DNA of 64,000 nt, from positions 82,036,170-82,100,169 of the forward strand of contig NC_133770.1 of the NCBI RefSeq assembly GCF_003597395.2, in the 5' to 3' direction. Source of the stretch: Chelonoidis abingdonii. Lineage: Eukaryota; Chordata; Testudines; Testudinidae. A program made the translations under genes and the position numbers. Positions 22,701 through 34,510 of this stretch are shown piece after piece. Below the pieces are notes generated by a model. The model was not told the DNA's origin. It saw nothing but the letters and a program-made list of their open reading frames with translations, and did no database searches. Position 1 is the first letter of the stretch. Each line of letters begins with the position of its first letter.

Positions 22701-24490
22701 GCTGTTCCTTTAGGGTGTACTCCCACAGACACTTACCTCACACAGGTAATCCCCTGGATTTTTCTGGGATTGGGCATGGGAGAAATTATTGTAGTAAGGG
22801 GCTGCAGGATTGGGCCCTTGAGGAGCAGGTGTCTCCTGGCCATGGCTAGGATGCTGATTTGGGAAGCCTTAGACACTGAGGAGAGCAGATCTTAGCCAGA
22901 GGAACAGCAGAGCCCAGTATGTGGTTATGCTTCTGGCACACTGCATCTTTTCATGTTAAATCAAAGCTCCCGGTCAGTCAGTTGTGAGTTAAGTGCGCGT
23001 GACATGAGCTATCAAGACAAGGGATTTATTTTAAAGTCAACTAAATATAGTCGTCTCCACCCCAATGTATTTATGGTTTTTGCTTCCTAAATCTTGATCA
23101 AGGGCAGGCTCTCCGCCCCACCTCATTCTGTTAAATGAGCCCGTTTCATGTAGCTTTTCAAATTATTCTTTTCTGTCCTAATAGCACAGTTCACTGCCTC
23201 AAACAGGTCAGCTGGAGGGGTTGCCTGATACACATTACACATTTTTCAGTCTTCATGCCTGCACCCTGGGAAGCAACATTCTCGTCTGAAAAGATGTGGC
23301 ATGAATAGCTGCCATAAAGAGCTTAATTTGATTTGTCCAGGAATAGTTTTATCAGTTCTGAATTATACTCCCATTCTAAACCTGCCTTATTTATCTTAAG
23401 TTTGCAAAGTAACTAATGACATTCATTTATCATAATTAACATAGGGCCCAATTCTAAAGAAACAGTGGGCCTGATTCTCCATTACTAAATTTCTGCAACG
23501 GGTAGGGAAAGAGCCAGGGTGCAAAGGTGGCCAATTTTGTGCTTCCCCTGTTGTGGGGCTGTGCAGGGGCTTGCCCATCCTCTGGTGCAAGTTAGTGTGG
23601 CCTTGAGGACATGCTTTGAGGCTGTTCAAACTTATGCTTTACTTTCCAGGGCCCCCATGGACCCTGGAAAGCAGAGCATAGCACAGAATCCCCCCAGTGC
23701 ACCTACAGTGAGGGTTTGGAGCGGGGTCAGTGTCTTATGCCAGCTCTACATCTGCCAGTGAAACCCTCTACCCATGGGGATGTTCTCAGGGGATGATTTC
23801 TGTCCCCTTTCAGGTCTCTTTACACCCCACTGGCAGTGTAACTGTCACTCAGGCTCATGCCACACGTTCCAGATCTGCACATCCAGGCTGAGTGCAAAAG
23901 GCCAGGTATCCTAGCTGTACTCTTAGTAGCCAATGAAGAGGAACTTTGGGTTAGCAAGTAAAGGGAAGGGGAGGGGGGAAGAAATCTAACTGCATTTACA
24001 AGACGTGGGGCTGCTCTGAGAAAGGGAACTAGCAGCTGTGGAGACAAACCTGGGCTGAATAAGTCTCTTGCATGTTGCATGGCCTATAATAGAGCCTTCT
24101 TGCCCAATTCACCTTTGGCAGAAGAGATTCGATATGCTGCCATTCTGGTTATTTGCCCTAACACCATTACTATGGCAGAAACAATCAGAGTAGATTATTG
24201 TTTTGGTTTATCCTCCATTTCCTCTCCAGCATTTCTACCATCACTTACACAGGGCATGAAGCGCTCCCAAGGTGCTGACATAACATTCAAGCATTTGTAT
24301 TTGAATTCCAGGAAAGCTACATTGCCTAAGTTCATCACAGCTCATTGGAGTTGGTAGGTTTTGGATGTCCAAACTATGAGGCCTAAAACCTCCCTACTGT
24401 AAGTTTGCTTTTAAACTATCTTTACCTCATTCTTCAGCAGGTGATGGGAATATAGTTTCCCTTTATAAAATAAATTAAACTCTGGTAAAG
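22701..24490. other. No supported gene or assignable repeat
   Basis: About 1.8 kb of noncoding DNA with no clear elements. Confidence 0.35.
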
Positions 24491-24499
24491 TGAGAGTTA

Positions 24500-24645
24500 G
24501 GCCCCGTGTTTAAAGCATATGCTTAAATCCAACCCTATTCAGAAACCACTTAAGCACGTGCTTCAGTGCTATCAGCTTTAATGAGATTTAAATGTGCTTA
24601 AGTACTTTGCTGTATAGTGATGAACTGTTGAATCAGGACCTTAGT
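24500..24645. repeat. Old fold-back repeat (CTTAAGCAYGTGCTT type)
   Basis: AAGCATATGCTTAAATCC, CACTTAAGCACGTGCTTCAG and ATGTGCTTAAGTACTTTGC form a self-complementary array, ending near TGAATCAGGACCTT. A related copy is at 46,955-47,035. Confidence 0.45.
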
Positions 24646-25429
24646 GAGAGAGGGATTCTTCTACTTTTCTCCTTGTAAATGGCAAGAGAAGATCTCTGGA
24701 ATGTTCAGATTTCCTTTTCTGTTTTCTAATGCTACTTGTGCTTTAAAAGGGCTTAGCAGCATTTTGCTCTGGGCAGAAGAGCAAGGGACAATCTTATCTA
24801 CTTAGCTTCAAGCAGCACATGGGAGGTTATTCCTTTACTGTTTCAAAATGAACATGTAAATTCCAGTCACCTTGGAGTCAGAGAACAACCAGAGGCTCTT
24901 TGCTACTGTTGATTTAGGAATGCCCTACAACCAAATGACGGGGGTGGGGCGGAGATATGAATTTACTGAGATTTATTCATGGGGGCAGACCCTATACTTC
25001 TTCACCCTCCTTCTCAGAGGGTTGTGGCCACTTGTCCTGACTGCCCGAGTATTTTCCAAAAAGCTGCAGCTTGGTATTTGTAGTGTTGCAGCTGATGACT
25101 GAGACGCTCTGGGGATTAACATTTGAAAACAGAAAGTGCTGTTGGCATAAGTAGTCTGCTTATGATGGGCTGATTTATAGAAACAAGACAAGTGGCAAAC
25201 TCTGATAAATTTTTATTCTCTCAGGAGTCCTATCAGACAGACCAATTTTATAGACACCGAGGAAAGACCGGAAAGAGGCAGGGGTAGAGACTGAAGTTTG
25301 GAATATTTTTAGAAACCAATCCTGCCGCCGTACTCAGACAGAACTGAAATCGGTTTTCATAGACGTTTTGCGGGAGGACTGCAAAATCAGGCCCTTGCTC
25401 TGCTAAAACAATGAGGGCATCCACAGGCA

Positions 25430-25500
25430 GGTCTGATCATCCCCATTTTGCAGACAAGGAAACTGAGGCATAAAGTGATTTGCCTGAGGTTACGCAGAGG
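25430..25500 (+). repeat. MIR-like SINE fragment
   Basis: CATCCCCATTTTGCAGACAA, GGAAACTGAGGCATAAAG and GATTTGCCTGAGGTTACGCA match the most conserved MIR core/tail segment. Confidence 0.65.
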
Positions 25501-25509
25501 TTAAATGCA

Positions 25510-26680
25510 AAGGAAATCAATAGAAAAGAAGACAGCACCTGTTACTATTCTTCACCATTGGTGAGTTGAGACTCCTTTGATGCAATGACTGCATATTCTT
25601 CAGGCCATCATTCTCAAGGATTTCTCTCGCCTTCCAGGGTAATGCCCTAATTACGGCTGCTTTGGCCATATCTGGGCAAACACCCCCTTTAAAGGTCTCC
25701 ATCAGCCCTACGATGCTGCCATCTCAACTTCAAACATGGAAGTCCCTAACTGTACGTAAGGCAGGTTCACAGTTCTAACGCATACAGGTAAGTCAAGGAA
25801 AGCCGTCTTCATAACAGATTTGTTTAAAGATCATAACACAGCAAGACTGTTTACTATCTGTTTCGGATGGAAATAAATATGTGATGCCAAGGCTACAAAT
25901 GTTTAGCTAAAAAGACATAAAAATCAATAAAGAAAATAATATTAGTCAAGGCGGCCAGAGCCTGCCCAAAGTTGGTTTATATCCACTATAAACTCTGCCT
26001 GCAGTTGCAAACAATTGTTACATGTGTGCTGAAGGGATTCTGAGATTGTTTGCAGAAGCATGAAATTCCAGTAAACTTGCAGGGCTCTGGGAAGAGACAG
26101 TGACATTGACTTGAAGAGATGTCATCCAAGTTGTGTTAGTGGCAGTTCACAAGGTATACATGTTGCAATAACTGGAAATCCGGAGACAAGGATCAGATTA
26201 AATCTTTTCCTTCCATTATCAGTCTGTGATGACAGCAAAAATGAGAGAAATCCCAATATACATGGTTTCATGCACACTGATCATAAAACTCAAAGAACAA
26301 GATCTGTCAAGTGGCAGAAACCAGTCATGGATTTGTCACTCCCTGTGAGGGGAGCAGAAGTACCCTAAATATTAGTTTCTATCTAGGACTTGAGACTAAG
26401 GCTTATCCTGCAAAGAACTGAGTACCTCGTGAGAATGGATGAGAACTCAGCATCTTTAAAGATCAAGTCCTACAAAGCAATTAAAATCACAGCCAATGTA
26501 ACTCTGCAATGATGCAGGCAGCTCTACACTGCCACAGAACCTAGCGTATGAAAATGCATGGAATACACAAGTCTATTCTGTCTCCTGTGAGCAATTTTTT
26601 CACATGGGCAGGATCAGAATGTCTCAAAGTGCGAAAAATCCATAGGAGTTAAATCAATCTAACTCCCGGCATAGACAGTG
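25510..26680. other. No supported gene or assignable repeat
   Basis: Noncoding DNA; the 85-codon ORF near 26.1 kb has no recognisable domain. Confidence 0.35.
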
Positions 26681-27878
26681 GGCAAGTCTACGCTTAAAAC
26701 ACTGTGCCGCTGTACATAGATGACTCGTGCCTGATAATATGGGGGAGAGGGGGAGATAATGTAAAGGGGGGAACTACATGACCACCCCACGTATCGCCTC
26801 TGGGAGGAACATTCCACCCCACGTTCTTGGGCCAGGACAGCCAATCCCACTGGAGTCACAGGAGCGGGGAGCATATGCTGTGCCTCTGGGCCAGGCCTGA
26901 CTCAGAGCACTAGTGTCTCCCTGGAGCTCCCATACCCTCACGGACACCTCAGCATGGGTAGGGGCATGGACAATGCACCTACCTCTGGCTGAACAGAGGG
27001 ACTCTGCTCCCAATGCCTTCCCCAGCGACAGCCCAGGACCTCCATGCTTTCCCCGCCCCACCACAGTTACGTGCGGGGGACTCTGTCCTTCTCCTGCTGT
27101 GCCTCCCCACAGCACTTTTCCAGCTCACTTGGCCTGTCCCCAGCAACTGGGCCCAGGCAGGACAGAGCTGCTTCTCACACTGGCTGACTCTGCTCAGGGT
27201 TGCTGCCTCCGTGCAGCTCGGTACTGGTCTGCGAGGGCATGGCTGGAGCTGGCCCCTCTGCTCCCCACCTGGGCTAGCTGCTGGGGACAGAGGCCGAGTG
27301 AAGTGAAGCCCCGCTACCCTCCAGCAAATTTCTGGCTTGCTTGGCCAGTCCCCAGCAGCTGGGTCCAGGCGGGGAGCAGAGGGGCCACCTCCCCAACTAG
27401 GCTCTCTTGCAGACAGTGACCCTGAACGGAGTCAGTTGGCGTGAGAAGTGGCTCCGACCCACCCCCTCAAGGGGCTGAGTGAGCTGGAAGTGCCAGGGGA
27501 GAGGCACAGCAGCAGGACAGAGCTGCCCTCCCCCGGCAGCAGGGTGAGCACAGCAAGCCCTGCTGGGGCAGCTCGGCACTTGCTGAAATCTTGGGGGTGG
27601 GAGGGGGGCAAGAAAAACACAGGACTTGACCCCGCATGCCCCCATGCATCAGCTATGGCTGTAGCGTTTAAATGAAGATGCTCTAATTCATCAGAGCTCT
27701 CCCATTGGCATAGTTAATCCACCTCCACAAGAGGCAGTAGCTATGTCAATGGGAGAAGCTGTCTAGATGGAGGGAAGGGGTTAGGTTGGTATAACTCAGA
27801 GGTGTGGATTTTCTCTACATTAAAGCGTTTGAGCAGTGCAGCTATACCACTGTAGCTCTTTTAAGTGCAGACGCAGCC
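26681..27878. mobile_element. Harbinger-like TIR element, about 1.2 kb
   Basis: The left end GGCAAGTCTACGCTTAAAA mirrors the right end TTTTAAGTGCAGACGCAGCC. Subterminal blocks, GTGCCGCTGTA on the left and TACCACTGTAGCTC on the right, also pair. The centre (26,800-27,640) is GC-rich. It has imperfect direct repeats around TTGGCCTGTCCCCAGCAACT (about 27,129) and TTGGCCAGTCCCCAGCAGCT (about 27,340). These generate proline/alanine-rich spurious ORFs on both strands. No transposase is visible. Confidence 0.62.
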
Positions 27879-27889
27879 TAAGAGAGGCC

Positions 27890-30800
27890 TAACAGAAGAA
27901 CAGTGTCTAATTCCTTATCACTGACTTTATAGTGCACCATTATCTAAGGCCATTTTCTACACTAGAGGTGCTACAGTGGCACCATAGTGAAGACACTTCC
28001 CATAATGAAGGATTTTTCCATCGCTGTAGGTAATCTGAGCAGCATTTGTTACGCTGATAGAAGCGATGTGAATTTTTCACACCCAAGTGCCATAGCAATG
28101 TCCACCTATTTTAAAGTGTAGAACCAGCATCATTAACTTAAAAATCCTGGGCCTAATTCTCCATTGCCTGGCAGCTTGTGATCTACACCTGAGAAAAGAT
28201 AGTGGAATTTTACACCCATTTTGCACAGGTGTAAATGGCTTAAGATGGTGAAAATTCATGGGCAATCAGACCCTTCTGTTTTACACAAACATTTCCTCAT
28301 CTGTGTTACTAGCCTTGTAGATAACAAGACAAATCCAGTTTACTGTTCCCCCATCACATGCTTTTATTTTTTGTGCAATGACAACTCTCTCCTCTAGACA
28401 TAGGGGGTGGGGGTGGGGAAGCAGAGTCACTGAGGCCCTTTTCCTGCCCCAAATTGGACCACCCCCATGCTGAAAATTAAACACATGCACAAATTTTGGC
28501 AGGATTAAGGCCCTAGTGTAATTTCATATGTGTACTTCCCAGTGTGCAGAAGTGAAATGCTATCACAGTAACTTATTTTGCCAGCTGGACAGTGCCAGAA
28601 GCATTTTAATTCTCATGAACAGACAGATCTTTTCTGATTAGATATCTGACTGAATTGCCCGCAGAGTGGCATAGTATGTAAAGCTCACTTTTCAATCAGT
28701 TCCGAACAGTAAATCTTCCTATTACAAAAATATTGAGAGATCCTCATATCTGGGGTTTCTTTTGCTGGAGGACAACTATGATCCATACTCAGTAATGAAA
28801 ATGCTTTGGACTGCAAGTCAGCTCCCACTCAATTATTGATTTCCCAGGAACTGACTAATAACCTAAATATAACAGAGATATGTAGTTATTCTTGCTAACC
28901 TGCAATACTTGGATAGGAAATTACAATTGAGAGCATCCTCACGATTACAGAAAAGGGAGAAACGTATGTCGACCATGACAGAAACCCACTAAGCCAAAGA
29001 GCAAGTTAACTATTCTGCCAGTTATTCAGAGGCCACCTGCTCCCACAGGAGCTGAGGGATAAGTGTTTTTATTGAAAGGCAGGAGTTGATTAATGAGAGC
29101 AGCACTGATTAATATTATGGTTTAGTGGAACAAAGCAGCTGTAGTCACTCTGTTTTTACACTAGTGAAAGAAATCTCCAGACTGAGCAGCCATTACTTTG
29201 GGTTTCAGACCCATAAGGTCAGAATATGAGTACCTATATTAATGAAAAAGCGTAATGTTAGTAGGGAAGGAACTATGCCAGTACCTATGGTCAGACTGAC
29301 TATGCCCACTAAGAATCAGAGGTTTGCAGAAGCCAGAGCAGACTCCATCTTATCTGAGTACTTGTGTAGTCAATAAAAAAAGGTGTGCCTTGTTTCCAAA
29401 CAACCTGACTTTTGAGTGCTCATTAGCCATCACAACACCTGACCAGAAGCTAATCAGGACTCTGCAAATTATACATTCCTCTGAATGCAGGTTAATCCCA
29501 CCCCAAGCAGGGATCTCTGTTGGGATGCATGCCAGACCCAATTGCTCACCGTGATGTTAGACTAGGATTCATAAGTGGGACACAGATACCAGGTCAGAGG
29601 GGGACAAATCTTCCAGTTGTTTTAAAGACTGAATGAATTCCCCTGAATTATAGTTTCAATGTACTGAAATCAGATTCTTTTAAAATAGTAAGAGACACAA
29701 CATTCCACCTTGACACAAAGTAGCCAACCAGTTTCAGGTTCTTCAGGGATGGTGGTGGGGAACCATGCTGCTCCTGTTCTTGGTCTGTCTCCTCCCTCCG
29801 TGTAAAGCTCAAACTCTTGCGAGTTTCCCAGAGCAGCTTTAATGAGGAAACCATTCTCAGAAGTTTGATCTGCCAAAGGCCAGTCCCCTCAGCTCATGAA
29901 AATGAAGAGGACACCATGCCTGATATTTACTTATCAAATGGCCTGAATGAAAGCTGTGATCTGATTGGCTAATGTGGTTTCCACGCTCTGTAACTATTAA
30001 ACTGTGGCACCTCATAAGACTGAGTGGTGAAAAGCCCTAGCCTGATCCCACTTGAAATCCATTGCAAAATTTCACTGATATGATTTCAACAGGAAATCAG
30101 TCCTCTTATCTGGCAAAACTTGTTCCACAGCTTGACTGCTTATCCAAACCTTTTCAGACTCCTGCTTCCTCCTACTCTGAAACTGTACGCTTTGCCCCCC
30201 TTTACCTTCTAAAAAACCTTCCTCCATCCCCCCTCACCCCATGTCCTCAGGCTGCATCTCTTCATTAACTCCCAAACGTCTCCCAGAACACCCACACTCA
30301 CCCCTTCAGGGCATGCACAACTAATAAGTGCAGTAATTCAAGGTCCCAACTGACAGGCTGCCTCCTCTGTCCTCAGGTGGCAATTGTCAGATGCAGACCC
30401 AGGAGGGTTTCAGGGAGAGAACTGAGAGCAGCTTATTGTAGGACGGAAGGCAGAGGAAACCTCAAACTTCTAGCACTCAGGCTAACTTGGAGATAGGGGT
30501 AACAAAGTGGGCTATGTGGTTGGCCTACCCCAGCATCAAATGGCATTGGCAACACCTCCCCGAAAGGCAGGCTCAGCCCAGACTCCACCCACTCCTTGTT
30601 CACCTGCTCTGGGGATTGGACATCAGTGAGCACTTGCCTACTCCTACATACCTGGACCCACTCTCCAGCTAGCTCACATAGGTCTCTAGTCTAAGGCACA
30701 AACTAGCCAGTACATTTTTTTTTCCCGAGACAATTTTAATTAGTAGCTTTTGGCCCTAGTTCTAGTGTGGTTGCATGGGGATAGGTAAAGGCAGAATTTG

Positions 30801-30970
30801 CCCTGTGGAATTTAAATAGTTAAATGGTTACTGTTTCAGAGACCACAGGAAATGTAACCAGGATAGCAGAGATGACCTTGCGCTCTGTAACACTGACCAT
30901 CAAATCCTCCGCTGGCAATAACAGCTCTGTATATAGTTATTTATTATTGTCTCATCTGGCCCAGTTCTCG
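27890..30970. other. No supported gene or assignable repeat
   Basis: About 3 kb. A short dyad near 28,140-28,240 (CCTAATTCTCCATTG; CACAGGTGTAAATGG) may be another old fold-back repeat. Otherwise nothing recognisable. Confidence 0.35.
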
Positions 30971-30973
30971 AAG

Positions 30974-31140
30974 ATTCATAGACTCTAAGCCCAGAAGTGA
31001 CCATTCTGATCATCTAGTCTGACCTCCTGCACAAAACAAGCTAGAAAATGTTAAGTGGCTCCTGAATCGAGCCCGTCCCTTCTGGCTGAGCTAGCACATA
31101 CCTTTTAGAAAGATAGTGAGTCTTGATGTAAAGACTCCAA
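30974..31140 (-). mobile_element. CR1 3' UTR fragment (minus strand)
   Basis: TTCATAGACTCTAAGCCCAG and GATCATCTAGTCTGACCTCC are the reverse complement of a CR1 3' end. It is truncated on its 5' side, close to the MITE at 31,175. Confidence 0.75.
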
Positions 31141-31174
31141 GTGATGGTGAATCTCCTCACACGGCTGTACACTG

Positions 31175-31410
31175 GGGCTACGTCTTCACTACCCGCCATA
31201 TCGGCGGGTAGCAATCGATTGCTCGGGGATCAATATATCGTGTCTCATCTAGACGCGATATATCGATCCCCGAATGCGCTTATATTGATTCCAGAACTCC
31301 ACCAAGCCCAACGGAGTTGCGGAATCAACAGGGGGAGCCGCGGACATCGATCCCGCGCCGCTGAAGTTGCGTATCTAAGATCGATTTTCCCCTGTAGTGT
31401 AGACCAGCCC
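31175..31410. mobile_element. Harbinger-like MITE with long palindromes, 236 bp
   Basis: The ends GGGCTACGTCTTCACTAC and GTAGTGTAGACCAGCCC are inverted. The interior has an ACCCGCC/GGCGGGT dyad (about 31,190-31,210) and a 49-bp near-palindrome at 31,224-31,272, with arms CGGGGATCAATATATCG and CGATATATCGATCCCCG. It resembles the reptile MITEs called Chompy; I have not verified that name. CpG content is high for this AT-rich neighbourhood, consistent with a fairly young copy. Confidence 0.78.
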
Positions 31411-31623
31411 TGGGCCTCACTCCGCTAAGTCAGAGGAGTTAAATCAGTGGAAAACTGATGGATGTGAATGGACAATCAGGGTCAGTGTTTTTCATGAGGT
31501 TACAATCCAAGTAGCTGATCACAAGAGACAGATGCTGCAGCATTGTGTGGGGTTTGGTGTGCATGGTTCTTTTTTTTGGTCATGTGTCTAAGCTCTTTTC
31601 ATAAATCAAATCATAGCACTCAG

Positions 31624-31695
31624 GGCAGTTAGGCATCCAACTTCCACTGAAATCAGTGGGAGTTATGCAACTAAATACTTTTGGGGATTTGGCCC
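31624..31695. repeat. Old fold-back repeat (TTAGGCAYCCAACTTCCACTG)
   Basis: A short dyad around CCACTGAAATCAGTGGG followed by ACTTTTGGGGATTTGGCCC. Same class as the copies at 10.1 and 59.2 kb. Confidence 0.45.
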
Positions 31696-31699
31696 TTAC

Positions 31700-33020
31700 T
31701 GCCTTGAGGCCTCTCCAGTAGCACAAATGCAGCATAAGACAGCATTACAACAAGCTCAGTTGTATCTAAATTAAATAGTATGCTTGCACTGGAAATGAAG
31801 GGTCTGATTCCCTCTTACTTACCCCATGTGTACCAGGAGTAAACCCAATGAAAGCAATGGACACACTGGTGTAAATGAGAAGATAATCAGAATCACAGGC
31901 CCCAATAATGCAATTGGAAGGGTCCTGCAGGGGAGCTTTAGACCTAAGGCCTCCATTCAGGAGGACACCTAGGCCTGAACAGAGTCTTGCTGATGTCAAT
32001 GGGACCTTGTGCAGAGGGCAGTTGCAGGATCAGGGCTTAGGTTAGCATTAAAAAAAACGTAAAGGAACACTCAACCTGGAAATGGCTCGGTTTCAAAAAA
32101 TGACTTTAATGGAGTTTATGGAACTGCCCCTGTCCCTGACCCCACTTCCACCCACTCCCTAACATTTTTTGTTGTTTTACAATCACATTTTCCTATTTTT
32201 TTTTTTTTTTTTAAAGAACATGTTTCTCCCCCTTGCTGGTGGTTGACAGACCAACCCAAAGGACATGGGTAACTGACAGTCCGAATAGTGAAGCTTAACT
32301 CTATACAAAGTGCTGCCAAATGCACAAAGTAAACAGTCTGAGGATTTTTCCCCCCTTCTTAATTTCTTTCATTTCCAGTAAATTAATGTTACTAGGAACA
32401 AATGTCTCTGACAGAGTGATGTTTAAGTGGGAAGTGTCCCTTTAAACTACATTTTTCTAATCAAATACATAATTTTGTCAAGCACCCAAAATCAGTGTTG
32501 TATATTAGACATAGAAACAAACTGATTAAAGCCTCATTATCAAACACACAATTTCCATCAGCTTTTACTTCCCCTCGAGGGCTTTCATAGTAAAGCAGGC
32601 TTTGGCTTTTTTAATTAGCCCTTTTTACATGGCCAAATTACCCTGGAGTCTTCTACTTGATTTTCCAGTACCCAGGGAAGGATTTTTTTTAAAACTCTTC
32701 AATACTTGACTGGAAATGTATTTTCTATTAGTCTTCGCTACTAGTGATAAGGCTGTATTAAAGACATTCTGATAATTTAGAGATAGAAAAGCAGAATGGC
32801 AGAGCACAAACTTCAAAGAAGCAATAGCTTTGATACTAGAATCTTATTAATTTCCTCACTTACACAAGGCAAGTTAGCAATTCACTGGGGTGAAAAGCAC
32901 TCACGCAGCTGGGGCTGTGGGAGGCCTCCACTCAGCAAAGCCAGCATGGCTGATTGGCTGCAGAATGGACGCATACTGGGGGTGGGGAGCTGGGGGTGAG
33001 CTGTTAATGTATTTTTGTTC
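31700..33020. other. No supported gene
   Basis: Noncoding DNA with a T16 tract at about 32,198. No element ends or exons recognised. Confidence 0.35.
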
Positions 33021-33025
33021 CCCTC

Positions 33026-34104
33026 TGTGATGATGCGGTTCTGGCGGGACCCAACTGAGAGTGCCAATTCAGGACAAAATCGCTTAAAACAGGGCAGTTA
33101 CAGACCAAGGCTGGGGTTTTTCTACCTCTAAGGCAAACCAAACCAGCCAGACAAAGAGGACTTTGGTCTCACCACACTGGCTAACCACAAGTCAGACAAG
33201 CAATTCCCTTAGACACTTCAGTTTACCAGTATCACCACCAGTGCCACTAATCCTTGGGATGAATGGTTACGAAAACCAACACCCAAAAAAAGAAAAAGTT
33301 TCTCTCAATTCCAAAGAATCAAGTCCCACACCCAGGTCAATATACAAATCAGATCTTACCCACAAATCATGCTGTTGCCAATCCTTTAGAATCTAAAATC
33401 TAAAGGTTTATTCATAAAAGGAAAAAGATAAAGATGAGAGCTAGAATTGGTTAAATGGAATAAATTACATAAAGTAATGGCAAAGTTCTTAGTTCAGGCT
33501 TGTAGCAGTGATGGAGTAAACTGCAGGTTCAAATCAAGTCACTGGAGTACATCCCCTCCGGGATGGGTCATTCAGTCCTTTGTTCAGAGCTTCAGTTTGT
33601 AGCAAAGTCCCTCCAGAGGTAAGAAGCAGGACTGAAGACAAGACGGAGATGAGGCATCAGCCTTTTATATCTTTTCCAGGTGTAAGAACACTTCTTTGTT
33701 CTTACTGCGGAAAATTACAGCAAAATGGAGTCTGGAGTCAAATAGGCACGTTCCTGCATACTTTGCTGAGTTACAAGGCGTATCTGTCTTCTCTCAATGG
33801 GTCAGTTGTATAGCTGATGGTTCCTAATGGGCCATGAAGCAGGCTAGGCAGAACTAACACCAACTTGTCTGGGATGTCACCCAGAAGCATAGCATAATTT
33901 TGAAGTACAGACAGCATACAGCCAATATTTATGACTTCCGCTAAAAAATGATACATGCATACAGACAGTATTATCATAACCAGCAACCCATAACCTGGTG
34001 TAGACACCTTATATGACCCCCTTTTACATAAGATTTGGTGCCACTACAGGACCTTGGTTGCAACCATGTTCTATATGGTCCCAGATTATATCAATAACAT
34101 CATA
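33026..34104 (-). mobile_element. Solo LTR (1,079 bp) with 5-bp TSD
   Basis: The plus-strand ends are TGTGATGATGCGG and ATAACATCATA. They form a short inverted repeat with TG start and TA (degraded CA) end. A 5-bp duplication CCCTC flanks it at 33,021-33,025 and 34,105-34,109. This is the signature of an LTR retroelement of the ERV or gypsy type. A poly(A) signal is visible on the minus strand (TTTATGAATAAACC, near 33,400), so the LTR probably reads on the minus strand. No internal coding region adjoins it, so it is a solo LTR left by recombination. The family is not identified. Confidence 0.7.
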
Positions 34105-34168
34105 CCCTCATTGGTTTGTTTTGTTTTAATGTTCAGAATAATTATTTATCATTTGCATTGCCATAGCA

Positions 34169-34480
34169 CAGGAGTCAGCAACCTTTCAGAAGTGCTGTGC
34201 CGAGTCTTCATTTATTCACTCTAATGTAAGGTTTCATGTGCCAGTAATACATGTTATGTTTTTAGAAGGTCTCTTTCCATAAGTCTATAATATATAACTG
34301 AACTATTGTTGTATGTAAAGTAAATAAGGTTTTAAAAATGTTTAAGAAGCTTCATTTAAAAAATAAATTAAAATGCTGAGTTCCCCTGGATCAGTAGCTA
34401 GGACCCAGGCAGTGTGAGTGCCACTGGAAATCAGCTTGCACTCCGCCTTCGGCACACGTGCCATAGGTTGCCTACCCCTG
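34169..34480. mobile_element. hAT MITE, 312 bp
   Basis: It begins CAGGAGTCAGCAACCTTTC and ends CATAGGTTGCCTACCCCTG. The target duplication CCATAGCA (34,161-34,168) and TCATAGCA (34,481-34,488) is 7 of 8 identical. The core is AT-rich and noncoding. Confidence 0.88.
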
Positions 34481-34510
34481 TCATAGCACCTAGGAGCCCC
34501 AGTCATGGAC

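Noticed and set aside
26913..27419. 168-codon plus-strand ORF
   Set aside because: GC-rich centre of a TIR element; overlapping ORFs on both strands, low complexity, no domain.
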